Shown here: piece after piece, positions 1 to 9,000 of the stretch
Position numbering within the stretch: position 1 is the first letter of the stretch
Layout: every line of letters begins with the position of its first letter
Assembly: GCA_964349065.1 (NCBI GenBank)
Contig: CAYGEY010000007.1
Coordinates: 1 to 40,607, forward strand
DNA from: CAYGEY01 sp964349065
Lineage (GTDB): Bacteria > Patescibacteriota > Gracilibacteria > 1-14-2-50-48-13
Length of the DNA stretch: 40,607 nt
Direction: 5' to 3'
The notes under the pieces: generated by a model
Seen by the model: only the letters and a program-made list of their open reading frames with translations
The model's database searches: none
Told to the model about the DNA's origin: nothing
Program-made: the position numbers and the translations under genes

Positions 1-62
1 CTAGGATCGACTTTTGCCGTAACGAACGTGAAGGCAAGGAGAGCCGGGTACTTTACTTTTTT
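1..62 (+). repeat. Palindromic element family A, copy 1 (left part cut off)
   Basis: The right-hand part of a structured repeat also present at 31881-31967 and, inverted, at 38279-38363. The inner hairpin is TTGCC (14-18), loop GTAACGAACGTGAA (19-32), GGCAA (33-37). The 14-base loop is identical to copy 2. The closing pairs differ between copies yet stay complementary. The right flank ends in GTACTTTAC followed by a T-run (57-62), as expected of a terminator for a gene lying before the window. The left outer arm is outside the window. Confidence 0.75.
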
Positions 63-144
63 AAGTATTTAATGAATAAAATTAGTATTTCATCACAACT
101 ATTATTTCACTCAAGTAAAAGAAAGCCTCTGGAATAAATCTTTA

Positions 145-153
145 TGATACAAT
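145..153 (+). promoter_or_regulatory. Extended -10 element of the M23-SLH gene
   Basis: TGATACAAT (TGn plus TACAAT) lies about 28 bases before the ATG at 182. No convincing -35 is seen at the right spacing. The leader that follows (ACTAAAACTAATACAAAACC) is A-rich, almost free of G and has no Shine-Dalgarno motif. Other secreted-protein genes here have the same type of leader. Confidence 0.4.
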
Positions 154-181
154 AATACGAAACTAAAACTAATACAAAACC

Positions 182-2329
182 ATGTCCCAGCTCAAAAACA
201 AAATGTCAGGCTTTTGGAAAAGCAAAAGCAAGGATGCGCAGAGATCTATTATTGCAATTGCATCTGTTGCAATCATTGGTATGCTCCTGGTGATCTTCCC
301 GAACTCAGCGTATTTTATGGCGAGTATTATTGGTGGAGGAGAGCCTGCACCTTTTGACGGAACGACATCTCCCTTAAAAGAGACTCTTAACTGGGTGAAG
401 CTCTCAAGTACTGATTATACTAACTTTAAAAGCGGAACTCTTACTTACTCAGAAGCCGCAACTGCAGGAAAGAATATTCCGATTCCAAAATATGACACGG
501 ATATTTTGAAGAATGATCCGAAGAAACTTGGATGGGCAGGAGAAGATCTAATAAAGAGAAATGTGCTTTTGACGTATGTTACTGCATATATGGGAGATTA
601 TACTTCGGGTTCGTCACCGGCGCTTGAAAACACAGGAAGTCACTTAGCGCTCGATATACGTGCGGCAAAAGGAACCCCGGTGTTTGCTATCGCAAATGGT
701 AAGGTCTCTGAAATGAAATTAGATAATGCAAATGGTAATTTGGTGGTGCTAACTATTCCCAATGCACCCTCTTTTGATGATCCAAATACAAAAACAACAT
801 ACTATGCTAGTTACCTGCACATGGATACGGTTATTGTGCAAAAAGGACAAGTTGTGACAAAAGGTGAGCAAATTGGTACAGTGGGTAGTACCGGTTTAGC
901 AACCACGTATCATCTCCATTTTCAAATTGATAAAGATACAGCCCCGTGGCATCCATACTGGCCGTTTACTTGGGCTGAGGCCGCGGCAAAAGGGTTTGAC
1001 TTCTTTACTGGTGTAAATGAAGCTCTCGGGCAGGAGAAGGCAATCGCAAATACGATCAATCCGCTTGTGTGGATTTATAAAAATGAAATGACCGTAACTC
1101 TTGCAAATACAACGACAACGACTCCACCTACCATACCTGTGATAGAAAATCCTGTTGTAGCTCTTGAGTTAACAACGTCAAATGAGTCTCTTGTGGATGG
1201 TCAAACTGCAGATATTTTGATCTCAGCACTAAACAAGGAAGGTAACATTGTCGCAGATTATAACAAAGACATAACTATTTCGTCTGATATTGAAATGAGT
1301 GGATCACTTTCAAGTAAAACGGCATCATTGGTTAAAGGTTCAGCCAAAGTTTCATTTACTGCAAAAGATCGTGAGGTGGTAAATCTCACTGCCACCGATG
1401 GTACAAATAAAGGAAGTGTAAAAATAACAGTCACTGATAAAATAGGGGAAGTTGCAAAATTTGGAGTAGAATATACTACTGAAGCGATGATTGGCGATCA
1501 AATCCCCGTAACTATCACAAGTCTAGATGCAAACGGTCTGTTAACTCCAGGAGGTATGGCAGACGCTATTATTGTACATGTTGATGGAGTTGAAGCAGAT
1601 GTGAGCAAATCGATGCTTTCATTTACCGATTTTATTAGCGGGAAGGCAAGTATCACAGTGACACCGAAAGCAGAGGGGAGTTTGACTGTCTCGGTTGTTT
1701 CCGGTAATCTTTCAGGTAATGGTTCTACAATGATGGTCAAAGACGCGAAAACAGTGAAATTTATTGATATTCCTGATAGCCATCCTCACGCAAAAGCAAT
1801 TAACTATCTCAAAGAAAAAGCAATCATAGGGGGGTATAGTGATGGGACATTTAAACCTGATAATACGGTCAATAGGGCAGAAGCTCTCAAAATTATTCTT
1901 GGAGGTGCAGGTATAGAGAATAAAACCGGTGTAGATCAAAATCCGTTTCCGGATGTGATCACTTCAGATTGGTTTGCCGGTTGGGTACTTTCGGCAAAAG
2001 AACGTTCAATCGTAAACGGGAATCCGGACGGGACATTTACTCCACAAAATATTGTTAATGGTGCAGAAGCATTGAAGATGATCCTTCTTACAAATAAGAT
2101 TGATCTATCAGCGATAAGTGTCTTTGCTGATCCATTCTCGGATGTTCTTAAAGAAGATTGGTTCGCAGTATATTACCAATATGCAAAAGACAAAGTGTTG
2201 GTGGAAGCGGTAACTGATAATAAAATATTTCCTTCCAAGGGTCTGACTCGAGGGGATTTGGCTGAAATTATCTATCGATTAATGAAAATGGTAGAAAAAG
2301 GAGCAGAGAAGTATGATGTAACTCTTTAA
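182..2329 (+). CDS. Secreted M23 metallopeptidase with Ig-like region and SLH anchor
   Basis: 715 aa. A membrane or signal segment lies at about residues 23-50. The next part is a lysostaphin/M23-type peptidase domain (about 140-255) with an intact active site: H154 and D158 (HLALD), H213 (YLHM), and H244/H246 (HLHF). By family knowledge H154, D158 and H246 bind zinc and the enzyme cuts peptidoglycan cross-bridges. Residues about 320-520 form two Ig/invasin-like beta domains. Three SLH motifs follow (about 527-700; for example GGYSDGTFKPDNTVNRAEA). These normally bind pyruvylated secondary wall polymers. The role is probably wall remodelling by an S-layer-bound hydrolase. The stop codon overlaps that of the convergent sugar transferase (shared TTAA). 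The domain call is firm, the substrate is inferred. Confidence 0.9.
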   Translation: MSQLKNKMSGFWKSKSKDAQRSIIAIASVAIIGMLLVIFPNSAYFMASIIGGGEPAPFDGTTSPLKETLNWVKLSSTDYTNFKSGTLTYSEAATAGKNIPIPKYDTDILKNDPKKLGWAGEDLIKRNVLLTYVTAYMGDYTSGSSPALENTGSHLALDIRAAKGTPVFAIANGKVSEMKLDNANGNLVVLTIPNAPSFDDPNTKTTYYASYLHMDTVIVQKGQVVTKGEQIGTVGSTGLATTYHLHFQIDKDTAPWHPYWPFTWAEAAAKGFDFFTGVNEALGQEKAIANTINPLVWIYKNEMTVTLANTTTTTPPTIPVIENPVVALELTTSNESLVDGQTADILISALNKEGNIVADYNKDITISSDIEMSGSLSSKTASLVKGSAKVSFTAKDREVVNLTATDGTNKGSVKITVTDKIGEVAKFGVEYTTEAMIGDQIPVTITSLDANGLLTPGGMADAIIVHVDGVEADVSKSMLSFTDFISGKASITVTPKAEGSLTVSVVSGNLSGNGSTMMVKDAKTVKFIDIPDSHPHAKAINYLKEKAIIGGYSDGTFKPDNTVNRAEALKIILGGAGIENKTGVDQNPFPDVITSDWFAGWVLSAKERSIVNGNPDGTFTPQNIVNGAEALKMILLTNKIDLSAISVFADPFSDVLKEDWFAVYYQYAKDKVLVEAVTDNKIFPSKGLTRGDLAEIIYRLMKMVEKGAEKYDVTL

Positions 2330-3696
2330 GAAGCATCTTCTCGTCTCACGATCTTAAGCACTGTTTTCACAATGATGACCACATCATGCCAAAGCGACCA
2401 TTGCTCAATATACGAGAGATCGAGTTTCATCTCATCTTCAAAATCCAGTGAAGATCTCCCGGATATCTGAGCCAGACCGGTAATACCTGGTTTTACGCTG
2501 AGTACTCGCTTATAATCCTTTGTTACCAAATCAATCTCAGTCGGCATATGTGGCCGAGGTCCAACTAAACTCATATTTCCTTTTAAGACATTGATAAGTT
2601 GTGGAAGTTCATCCAGACTGGTTTTTCTAATAACACGTCCAACCTTTGTGACTCGTGGATCTTTTTTCAATTTCAAAAACCCCTGCCTCTCACTTTGTTT
2701 CATGAGTTCCTCATGCTCTTTTACTGCCCCTACTCGCATAGATTGGAACTTATAAAACCAAAAAAGTTTCCCCTTATATCCATAACGTTTCTGAAAAAAG
2801 AAGACTTCCTTTATACTTCTCATCTGTATTGCTACTGCCAAAGCAGTAATAATCCAAACAGGAAAGAGAATAATAATTCCAAAAATAGCTCCAACAATAT
2901 CAAACAAGCGCTTCTGTACTCGTCCCCAACCATCAAGGCGAGTCGGGCGGAGCTCAATAACAGGGATTTCTCCCAGCCATTCAATATTCACATTAGACAT
3001 CTGTAACTCCACAATATCCGGAATAGTGCGATACCTAATATGATTTTGTCTACAAAACGAAACAAGGTTAGAAGTAAAAGTATCATCTTCAGTATGTTTT
3101 GTTTGAATGACCTCATTTATATTATTTTCTAAGAGAAAATTTTCATAGTTATTTCCTATTTTGCCTACCACATCATATCCATGTGATTTTGTTAGTAAAG
3201 TAGCCACCTTTTTAGATATACTTGTTTCTCCGACAAACACGACTCGATTTCGCCCATATCCCCGAGCCAAAAACATTTTTTTCAAATATGATAAAAATAT
3301 TCGTATCAATACAAGAAAAATAAAAGTGAGTATAAAACTATATAAGAGTACAAGTCGTGAATAGAACAGGTCACGAATTAAAAAGAAATAAGAAATAATA
3401 AGCATGACCCAGAGTACACATCCGTAAAACGCCCGGCCTATTTCTTTTCGGAGTGATCTTGTCACCTCAAGCGTATAGTATCCGTTGAGAGAAAATATAA
3501 GCACGAGTCCAAGTGATGCGATGAGTGCAAAAATCACATAATCCATAACATTGGGTACAAAAGCAACTCCCAGATTGACTCCGGGAATAAGGTCAGTTGT
3601 TTTACGAATGGAATATGCGATAAATAATGCAGAAAAAGCAGCTGAAAAATCGAGAGGAACTTTGACTGCGCCAAAAATGATATCAAATTTCTTCAA
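2326..3696 (-). CDS. Polyprenyl-phosphate sugar-1-phosphate transferase (WbaP/WcaJ type)
   Basis: 456 aa. This is a polyisoprenyl-phosphate hexose-1-phosphate transferase, which starts synthesis of exopolysaccharide, capsule or wall polymer on undecaprenyl phosphate. Four to five membrane segments fill about residues 10-140. A Rossmann-like CoA-binding region follows (about 140-250), then the catalytic sugar-transferase domain (about 262-456). Family motifs visible there are KRLFDIVGA, FFQKRYGYKG, KTSLDELPQLINVLKG, MSLVGPRP and KPGITGLAQISGRS. The start codon is TTG at 3694-3696, because the next internal Met lies beyond the first membrane segment. The gene is convergent with the M23 gene and overlaps it by TTAA. 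UppP and mannose-6-phosphate isomerase elsewhere in the window fit a polysaccharide pathway. The sugar specificity cannot be told from sequence. Confidence 0.93.
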   Translation of the reverse strand: MKKFDIIFGAVKVPLDFSAAFSALFIAYSIRKTTDLIPGVNLGVAFVPNVMDYVIFALIASLGLVLIFSLNGYYTLEVTRSLRKEIGRAFYGCVLWVMLIISYFFLIRDLFYSRLVLLYSFILTFIFLVLIRIFLSYLKKMFLARGYGRNRVVFVGETSISKKVATLLTKSHGYDVVGKIGNNYENFLLENNINEVIQTKHTEDDTFTSNLVSFCRQNHIRYRTIPDIVELQMSNVNIEWLGEIPVIELRPTRLDGWGRVQKRLFDIVGAIFGIIILFPVWIITALAVAIQMRSIKEVFFFQKRYGYKGKLFWFYKFQSMRVGAVKEHEELMKQSERQGFLKLKKDPRVTKVGRVIRKTSLDELPQLINVLKGNMSLVGPRPHMPTEIDLVTKDYKRVLSVKPGITGLAQISGRSSLDFEDEMKLDLSYIEQWSLWHDVVIIVKTVLKIVRREDAS

Positions 3697-3820
3697 TTTG
3701 TAGGAAAATGGATGAATAAAACAACTTTATTTCAATATTGCTTTTTTGCAAGATTTGAATATGGCGAAGTCTCAAGTATAAGTGTTGTTAAAAGTTAACA
3801 GCAAACTCGTGTATTTCAGC

Positions 3821-3848
3821 TTGCAAAGCCATTTTACACGAATATAAA
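3821..3848 (+). promoter_or_regulatory. Promoter candidate for the 100-aa gene
   Basis: TTGCAA (3821-3826), a 16-base spacer and TATAAA (3843-3848) stand just before a clear Shine-Dalgarno (AGAGAGG) and the ATG at 3876. The 179-base divergent gap 3697-3875 holds nothing else that I can recognise. Confidence 0.45.
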
Positions 3849-3875
3849 GAGATCAAAGAAAGAGAGGAAATTCAT

Positions 3876-4178
3876 ATGAATAAAGTGCCTGTGCAAGAAA
3901 AATTAAAGAACATGCTCATCACGAACATCCCAAACTTTCGAGTATTGAGTTTGGCACTTTCCACCAGTGGCATACTGATTGCGTCAATTGATACCTACAT
4001 GGTAAAACACATTGGACGCAGATTGGTTGCAGATCTACGTGGGAAGGTCGTCTATACACAACTGAAGGAGGTTGAAAAATCAACACCGATTCGGATGCGG
4101 TTTAAACTCAATCCTGAAGGATTGGTTGAAGATGGTGAGCTGAAATTCAAAACAACGCATTTGAAAGTATATGCGTAA
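3876..4178 (+). CDS. Small unknown protein, 100 aa
   Basis: I do not recognise this protein. It has a strong ribosome binding site (AGAGAGG, 8 bases before ATG), its own promoter candidate and a strong terminator, so it is probably a real single-gene transcript. The N-terminal 50 residues hold a mildly hydrophobic stretch (about 22-40, FRVLSLALSTSGILIASI). The rest is basic and beta-prone (RMRFKLNPEGLVEDGELKFK). There is no cysteine and no clear signal peptide. It sits between the divergent sugar transferase and murJ. The Shine-Dalgarno sequence is notable because most genes around it lack one. Confidence 0.6.
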   Translation: MNKVPVQEKLKNMLITNIPNFRVLSLALSTSGILIASIDTYMVKHIGRRLVADLRGKVVYTQLKEVEKSTPIRMRFKLNPEGLVEDGELKFKTTHLKVYA

Positions 4179-4244
4179 GAAAAAGGGAGAAAGTACTTCA
4201 CTACTTTCACCCCAAGTAAGGGTCGTTTGATGTAGTCTAATTAT

Positions 4245-4280
4245 ACATGGGATAGAGTCCATTCTCTCCCATGTTTTTTT
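4245..4280 (+). terminator. Intrinsic terminator after the 100-aa gene
   Basis: ACATGGGA (4245-4252) pairs with TCCCATGT (4266-4273), extended inward by AGAG/CTCT, and is followed by a seven-T run. A smaller hairpin (GAAAGTA, 6-base loop, TACTTTC, about 4190-4209) stands directly after the stop codon. Confidence 0.8.
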
Positions 4281-4390
4281 ATTCTACACTGAATGTAATT
4301 CGGTAGAGCCATATTGTCCAGATATTTCAAAAAAAGATTACTCTTTAGTTACCTTCATGGTAGCCTTGACGCGTACTTTCATGAAAAATC

Positions 4391-5911
4391 ATGTTTCAAA
4401 AAATGTCCTCCAGAAAGGCTTCAATCACTATCGCATTGACTACATTCGTAAGTTACGGCGTCGGTTTATTTCGTGACAAAATTTTAGCATTTTATTTTGG
4501 AACCAGCACGTTGTCAGATATTTATAATTCTGCCTTTATCGTTCCGGATATTATTCTCAATGGAGTGATTTTAGGTGCACTTTCCGGTGTATTCATCCCA
4601 ATTTTTATGTCCGCGATGGCCAAGGGTGAAGATGAGGCGAATCAATTGGGAAGTGTATTTATCATACTCATGAGTGGGGCAGTAGTTCTTTTCTCACTTC
4701 TTGGAATTATCTTTGCGCCGATGTTATCTGGCCTATTGTTGCCACATGGATCTGCAGAAACAACACTCCAAACGCTCACAAATATGATGAGGATAATGCT
4801 CATCTATCCACTCTTTGTAGGTCTCTCAAATACATTTGGATCAATCCTCCAATCATATCATCACTTTTTTTCTTATGGCCTATCTGCAATATTTTATAAT
4901 GTAGGTATTATAGGTGGGATTGTGTTATTACATGATTCCCTTGGGATCTATAGTGCAGGAGTTGGAGTCATAGCTGGTTTTCTCTTCCACATGCTCATTA
5001 GACTATATGAGATGAAATATATTCCGTTTCATTTTACATGGACATTTGATTTCAAAAATCCATATCTTCTGCAAATCCTCAAAACCATGCCACCGAGAGT
5101 CCTTACATTGTTGTCTACGTATATTGTTTTGCTTGCAACAAGTATTGTGGGGTTCTCTCTGACAGAGGGAGCAATTGCAGGCAGCACATATGCGCGCAAT
5201 TTTCAGAGTTTTGCCATTAGCATATTTGGTATTTCTGTTGCAACAGCTGTGCTTCCTTCACTCTCAGGGTTTTTTATTAGTGGTGAGGTTCAGGAATTTA
5301 AGTCGGCAATTGAGCGAAGTATCCGTGACATCCTATATTTTACTATTCCATCTTGTGTAGGATTGGCAGTAATATCAATTCCCCTTATTACTTTTATTTT
5401 GGGCGGAGGAACATTTAATCAAAACAGTATTTTTCTCACTAGTACTTTGCTTGTAGTTTATACACTAAGTATACCATTTGAAAGTGTGATGCATGTCTTT
5501 TCTAGAGTGTTTTATGCAAAAAAGAAAATTGGTATCCCGACTATTGCAAGTATTGCATTTATGCTGACATCACTCAGTGTATTATTTTTGTGTAAAGATG
5601 TACTTGGAGTATGGGTGCTGGCCTGGGCATGGGTAATAGGGACGGTGATGCAGAGTTGTATTCTTATCATTGCATATATTTTTCACACAAAAGGTAGAAC
5701 ATTTACAAACAAATTTTATGTCGAGATGATGAAAGTCTGTTTTTCATCAGTAGTCATGTACTTTGGAGTACAATACTTTTTGACAACAAATATGCCTACG
5801 GTCATCCATCTCATAGGAGGGAGTCTGGTCGGCATTATTATTTATGCGCTTTGTACATTACTACTTCGAAGCACAATGACTTTAGCAATTGTACAAAGAA
5901 TGAAGTTTTAA
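4391..5911 (+). CDS. murJ: Lipid II flippase MurJ (MviN family)
   Basis: 506 aa, the usual length of the family. About 14 hydrophobic segments run along the whole protein. The N-terminus has the typical MviN features: RDKILAFYFGTS, then DIYNSAFIVPDIILN and LSGVFIPIF. MurJ moves lipid-linked peptidoglycan precursor across the cytoplasmic membrane (family knowledge). The ATG at 4391 has no good Shine-Dalgarno; the ATG at 4403 is an alternative start that would remove only four residues. It follows a terminator, so it should have its own promoter, but I could not find a convincing one in 4281-4390. The stop codon overlaps the stop of convergent hpf (shared TTAA at 5908-5911). Confidence 0.93.
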   Translation: MFQKMSSRKASITIALTTFVSYGVGLFRDKILAFYFGTSTLSDIYNSAFIVPDIILNGVILGALSGVFIPIFMSAMAKGEDEANQLGSVFIILMSGAVVLFSLLGIIFAPMLSGLLLPHGSAETTLQTLTNMMRIMLIYPLFVGLSNTFGSILQSYHHFFSYGLSAIFYNVGIIGGIVLLHDSLGIYSAGVGVIAGFLFHMLIRLYEMKYIPFHFTWTFDFKNPYLLQILKTMPPRVLTLLSTYIVLLATSIVGFSLTEGAIAGSTYARNFQSFAISIFGISVATAVLPSLSGFFISGEVQEFKSAIERSIRDILYFTIPSCVGLAVISIPLITFILGGGTFNQNSIFLTSTLLVVYTLSIPFESVMHVFSRVFYAKKKIGIPTIASIAFMLTSLSVLFLCKDVLGVWVLAWAWVIGTVMQSCILIIAYIFHTKGRTFTNKFYVEMMKVCFSSVVMYFGVQYFLTTNMPTVIHLIGGSLVGIIIYALCTLLLRSTMTLAIVQRMKF

Positions 5912-6276
5912 AGCATCTCGTCTTCCTCCATCTCTGCCTCTGGAACAGCTTGTTTTGCCATATCCTTGAGCTTTTCAAACTTTGTACTGATTTGGTGAGC
6001 AAGAATATCTTTTACTGCATCCAGGGCTTCTGTGTATGTGTGTTTCACTTCTTCTGCTTGAAACAACTCTGATTTTCCATGTCGTACTTCTATATGTATT
6101 CCGGCTTTTAACGCAGTGTGTTTCTCCATACTCTCCAAAGTAACTCGAACTATTACAGATTGCTCTGGAATCCCAACAAAATATCTCTCAAGATCATCAA
6201 GCTTTGTAAGAGTATATGCCTCCATGTCATCTTTAACATTTTCTGAAATGTTCTTAAACGTGAAGTTGATGTTCAT
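5908..6276 (-). CDS. hpf: Ribosome hibernation promoting factor (short HPF/YfiA)
   Basis: 122 aa. The beta-alpha-beta-beta-beta-alpha fold of the S30AE family can be followed: NINFTFKNISENVKDDMEAY, the middle strands (VIVRVTLESMEKHTALKAGI) and the last helix (EEVKHTYTEALDAVKDILAH). The protein is expected to bind the 30S decoding centre and silence ribosomes in stationary phase. The C-terminus is acidic (EAEMEEDEML) and there is no long-HPF dimerisation domain. The start is preceded by an A-rich leader without Shine-Dalgarno. The gene lies downstream of the lipoprotein gene on the same strand, 53 bases apart, and is convergent with murJ. Confidence 0.88.
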   Translation of the reverse strand: MNINFTFKNISENVKDDMEAYTLTKLDDLERYFVGIPEQSVIVRVTLESMEKHTALKAGIHIEVRHGKSELFQAEEVKHTYTEALDAVKDILAHQISTKFEKLKDMAKQAVPEAEMEEDEML

Positions 6277-6329
6277 TTGGTTATGTTGTTATGGATACCT
6301 AAAATAATATAATACAGATTACAAAAAAA

Positions 6330-7523
6330 TTATAGTCCGAGTTTGTAGATTTTATTACCGTCAGAGAGATACCCATCCTTGTCTCCAGGCGCTATATACA
6401 GACCAGAATACATACCGGGGAGTGTATATTCTTTGTCAATCGAAAGACTTCCAGATCCTTTTTTATATCGAAGCAACTTTTTGTTCTCTGGATCAAATAC
6501 GTAGAGATAGGCCGAATCTAAATTAGTCAAAATGCGGGTAGTCAGATTTTGTCCCTTGTAGTCCCTATCAATTGTAAGAGGCACTTCGGTGTTTTTTAAG
6601 TATTCCTTTATGCTTTCCCCAAATGCTAAAACATAGACACTTCCATCAATCGCGACCCCCGTGATAGCTTTTCCGGCAAGTGCACCTTCGGGAAGGACAT
6701 TTGTAGGGGCTCCAAATGTACCATTTCCCATACTTTCATATTTGATTAATTTATTATTCAGAGCATCGATAAAATACAAATTACTTCCATATGCTGTAAA
6801 TTGTGCGGCCGGAGCGAATGGCATTCTATCTTTTACTTTTTGTTCTAAAAGGTTTTTCCCGTTGAATGCATAGACGCTGGATGGATTGGTTGTGATATAC
6901 AGAGCTCCAAATTTGGCCGCATACCCACCATTTTGTCCATATTTTCCATCAGGGAATGTAGTTTCAACAATCTTTGATAAGTCACCCGACTCCAGCGGCC
7001 CATATAGTCCTTTATCAGCAATGGCGTACAAGCTACTCCCAGATTTTACGAGGGATTTGATCGTAATATTTGCAAATTTGCTCCCGAGATCCATAAATAC
7101 TGGGATGTTACCTACTGCAACATACGCGGACATTTTCTTTTCAATATCTCGAACACCATTGCGAAGATCCTCCGAAGCTAAAAAGAAGTCATCATTTTCA
7201 GCTAACTTATCAGCAATTACAGTTGCTGCTGTTAATTTTTCACGAATAGTCGCTTGCTCAGACCCGGCGTCCAATCCTGCCGCCTCAGACAAAAGTCCCA
7301 TGGCAATTTTGAGGTCTGCATTCATACCCTCTTTATTTTTTCGACTTTCTATCTCTGCTGTTATTATGTCTCCCGCATTCAGTGAATTGATATCAGAAGT
7401 TTTTATATCATTGTTCAGAAGAATATCTGAAGAGTTTGGATCCTTTTTTGCAAGGGGGTCACTTCCACAACTTGTGATGATGAAAGATGTCGCTAACATT
7501 CCAATAATAATGTGCTTCTTCAT
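6330..7523 (-). CDS. Putative lipoprotein with beta-propeller-like repeats
   Basis: 397 aa. The N-terminus is a lipoprotein signal with lipobox ITSC (Cys19). Residues about 25-130 are helical and charged, possibly a stalk. Residues about 140-397 contain around six repeats of the type [LV]Y-hydrophobic...K-x-L-x-x-Y, for example LYFIDALNNKLIKYES, LYVFDPENKKLLRYKK and the last one ending NKIYKLGL. This fits a six-bladed beta-propeller (NHL/YncE-like). No catalytic residues are recognisable. It would be an extracytoplasmic protein, perhaps a binding scaffold. It has a near-consensus promoter. The lipoprotein signal is clear, the propeller call is my reading of the repeats, and the function is unknown. 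Confidence 0.75.
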   Translation of the reverse strand: MKKHIIIGMLATSFIITSCGSDPLAKKDPNSSDILLNNDIKTSDINSLNAGDIITAEIESRKNKEGMNADLKIAMGLLSEAAGLDAGSEQATIREKLTAATVIADKLAENDDFFLASEDLRNGVRDIEKKMSAYVAVGNIPVFMDLGSKFANITIKSLVKSGSSLYAIADKGLYGPLESGDLSKIVETTFPDGKYGQNGGYAAKFGALYITTNPSSVYAFNGKNLLEQKVKDRMPFAPAAQFTAYGSNLYFIDALNNKLIKYESMGNGTFGAPTNVLPEGALAGKAITGVAIDGSVYVLAFGESIKEYLKNTEVPLTIDRDYKGQNLTTRILTNLDSAYLYVFDPENKKLLRYKKGSGSLSIDKEYTLPGMYSGLYIAPGDKDGYLSDGNKIYKLGL

Positions 7524-7552
7524 ATTGCAGTAGTTAATCTATAGGTGACACT

Positions 7553-7581
7553 ATAGTATGAGATGAAAATAGGTGTGTCAA
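7553..7581 (-). promoter_or_regulatory. Promoter of the propeller lipoprotein gene
   Basis: On the minus strand TTGACA (7581-7576), a 17-base spacer and TACTAT (7558-7553) lie 30 bases before the ATG at 7523. The -35 is a perfect consensus, making this the best sigma-70 type promoter in the window. The plus strand of the same place carries a phage-SP6-like motif (see findings). Confidence 0.7.
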
Positions 7582-7734
7582 CAGAGGTGGAGAAAAGTTA
7601 AAAAATTATAACACTCTCGGCAGGACAAACGTCTAATGATGTTTTGTGTATTTAATGTTCCTCCCTGCTCATTCATACTTGCTAGATTTCGGTTGGTCTA
7701 TTAAAGTTGGTGTGTGTATTCTTAAGAAGATTCA

Positions 7735-9000
7735 GTGATCACCTCAATTCTCTCTCTTGCCCGCAAAGATTTGCATGCAAAAAAAGCCAGATTTTTAGTT
7801 GGAGTTCTTTCTATTTTAATAGGTACGGCTTTTGCGTTTTTATTGCTGGTGACAATAACAAGTGTGTTTGCATACGTCGAAAATACGGTATCTGCTGGGA
7901 TGTCTGAAAGTGAAATGAAAGTGACCCCTAAATTTGCTGTTGGTTTTTTCAAAGTAACAAAAGATCAGCAAAGAAAAATCGATGAAAAAGCATTGATGGA
8001 ACTAAAATCATTGTCTGGAATATCAAATGCCAGAACTGAGAATGTTTTGAAGTATCCTACTTCATTGGAAGTCGGATTGTTCAATACAAGATTTATAACT
8101 GATAGCCCGCTTTATGGAGTAGATGATGCAGAGTTTATGAAACATGTACAGACAGGTAAAAATACGTCTGACCCTGATGTATTGCCTGTTCTTATCTCAA
8201 AAGAACTTGTGGATATTTATAATATTGGTATCGCATCTGCAATTTCAAAACCCATGTTGAATGAAGATTTTTTGTTGGGATTTGAGTTTGATATTAAACT
8301 TGGATATTCCTCAATATTTTCCGGGTCATCATCTGTCGTGCAAACCACAAAAAAGGCAAGAATAGTGGGGATTGCCGAAGGGATTCCTATCATTGGGATC
8401 TCTCTCAGAGAAAGTGATGTTAATCTATTGAGTGAGAGATATGTAGATAAATATATTCCTGAATACACCAGGGTTTTCTTAGAAATGAAGGATCCAAAAC
8501 AATATTCTTCTTTAAAAAAACAAATTGAGGATATGGGATTTGAAGCATCCTCCTTTGAGGAACAAATCACTCCTGTGAGGTCTCAGCTAGAGGTTGTGCT
8601 GTATTTTGCTGGGGGGATCGTTGTCGTTGTTTTCCTACTCATTATGCTCACAATGTTCTATCTTTTTTATTCTCAGTATCAAGAAAAACAATATATGGTA
8701 GCATTGCTGAAAGTACTGGGGGCAAGACGGAGAGATATTGCAACATTCTTTTTTTATCAGGCAGGGGAGATGGTGATTATTGGAGTGATGTGTGGTTTAT
8801 TGTTTGGTTATCTATCTACTGGACTGCTTGCATATATAATTGGTGCAGTATTTTCTATCAAAAACTTGTCCCTCGGTATTCCACTATGGTTACCGATAGT
8901 GCTCTTTTTCTTGCAAACAGCAATGATAACAGTTGCGGCATATATACCGGTAAATTTATCTAGAAAACTTGAACCGAAGGATGCACTTTTAGAACGTTAA
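7735..9000 (+). CDS. FtsX/MacB-type ABC transporter permease
   Basis: 421 aa. One membrane segment near the N-terminus (about 20-47) is followed by an extracytoplasmic MacB-core-like region (about 50-285). The C-terminal FtsX domain has three membrane segments (about 288-420) and the family signature LLKVLGARRRDIATFFFYQAGEM. Such permeases work with a cytoplasmic ATPase, often in lipoprotein release, export or mechanotransmission. No ATPase gene is adjacent, so the permease is an orphan here. The start is GTG at 7735 with a weak AAGAAG upstream. The stop shares TTAA with the convergent Kazal-like gene. The neighbouring lipoprotein and SLH genes make an envelope role likely, but the substrate is unknown. 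Confidence 0.85.
   Translation: MITSILSLARKDLHAKKARFLVGVLSILIGTAFAFLLLVTITSVFAYVENTVSAGMSESEMKVTPKFAVGFFKVTKDQQRKIDEKALMELKSLSGISNARTENVLKYPTSLEVGLFNTRFITDSPLYGVDDAEFMKHVQTGKNTSDPDVLPVLISKELVDIYNIGIASAISKPMLNEDFLLGFEFDIKLGYSSIFSGSSSVVQTTKKARIVGIAEGIPIIGISLRESDVNLLSERYVDKYIPEYTRVFLEMKDPKQYSSLKKQIEDMGFEASSFEEQITPVRSQLEVVLYFAGGIVVVVFLLIMLTMFYLFYSQYQEKQYMVALLKVLGARRRDIATFFFYQAGEMVIIGVMCGLLFGYLSTGLLAYIIGAVFSIKNLSLGIPLWLPIVLFFLQTAMITVAAYIPVNLSRKLEPKDALLER

Noticed and set aside
6886..7533. 215-codon ORF on the plus strand antisense to the lipoprotein gene
   Set aside because: The minus-strand gene has a lipobox, propeller repeats and a near-consensus promoter. The plus-strand frame has no such support.
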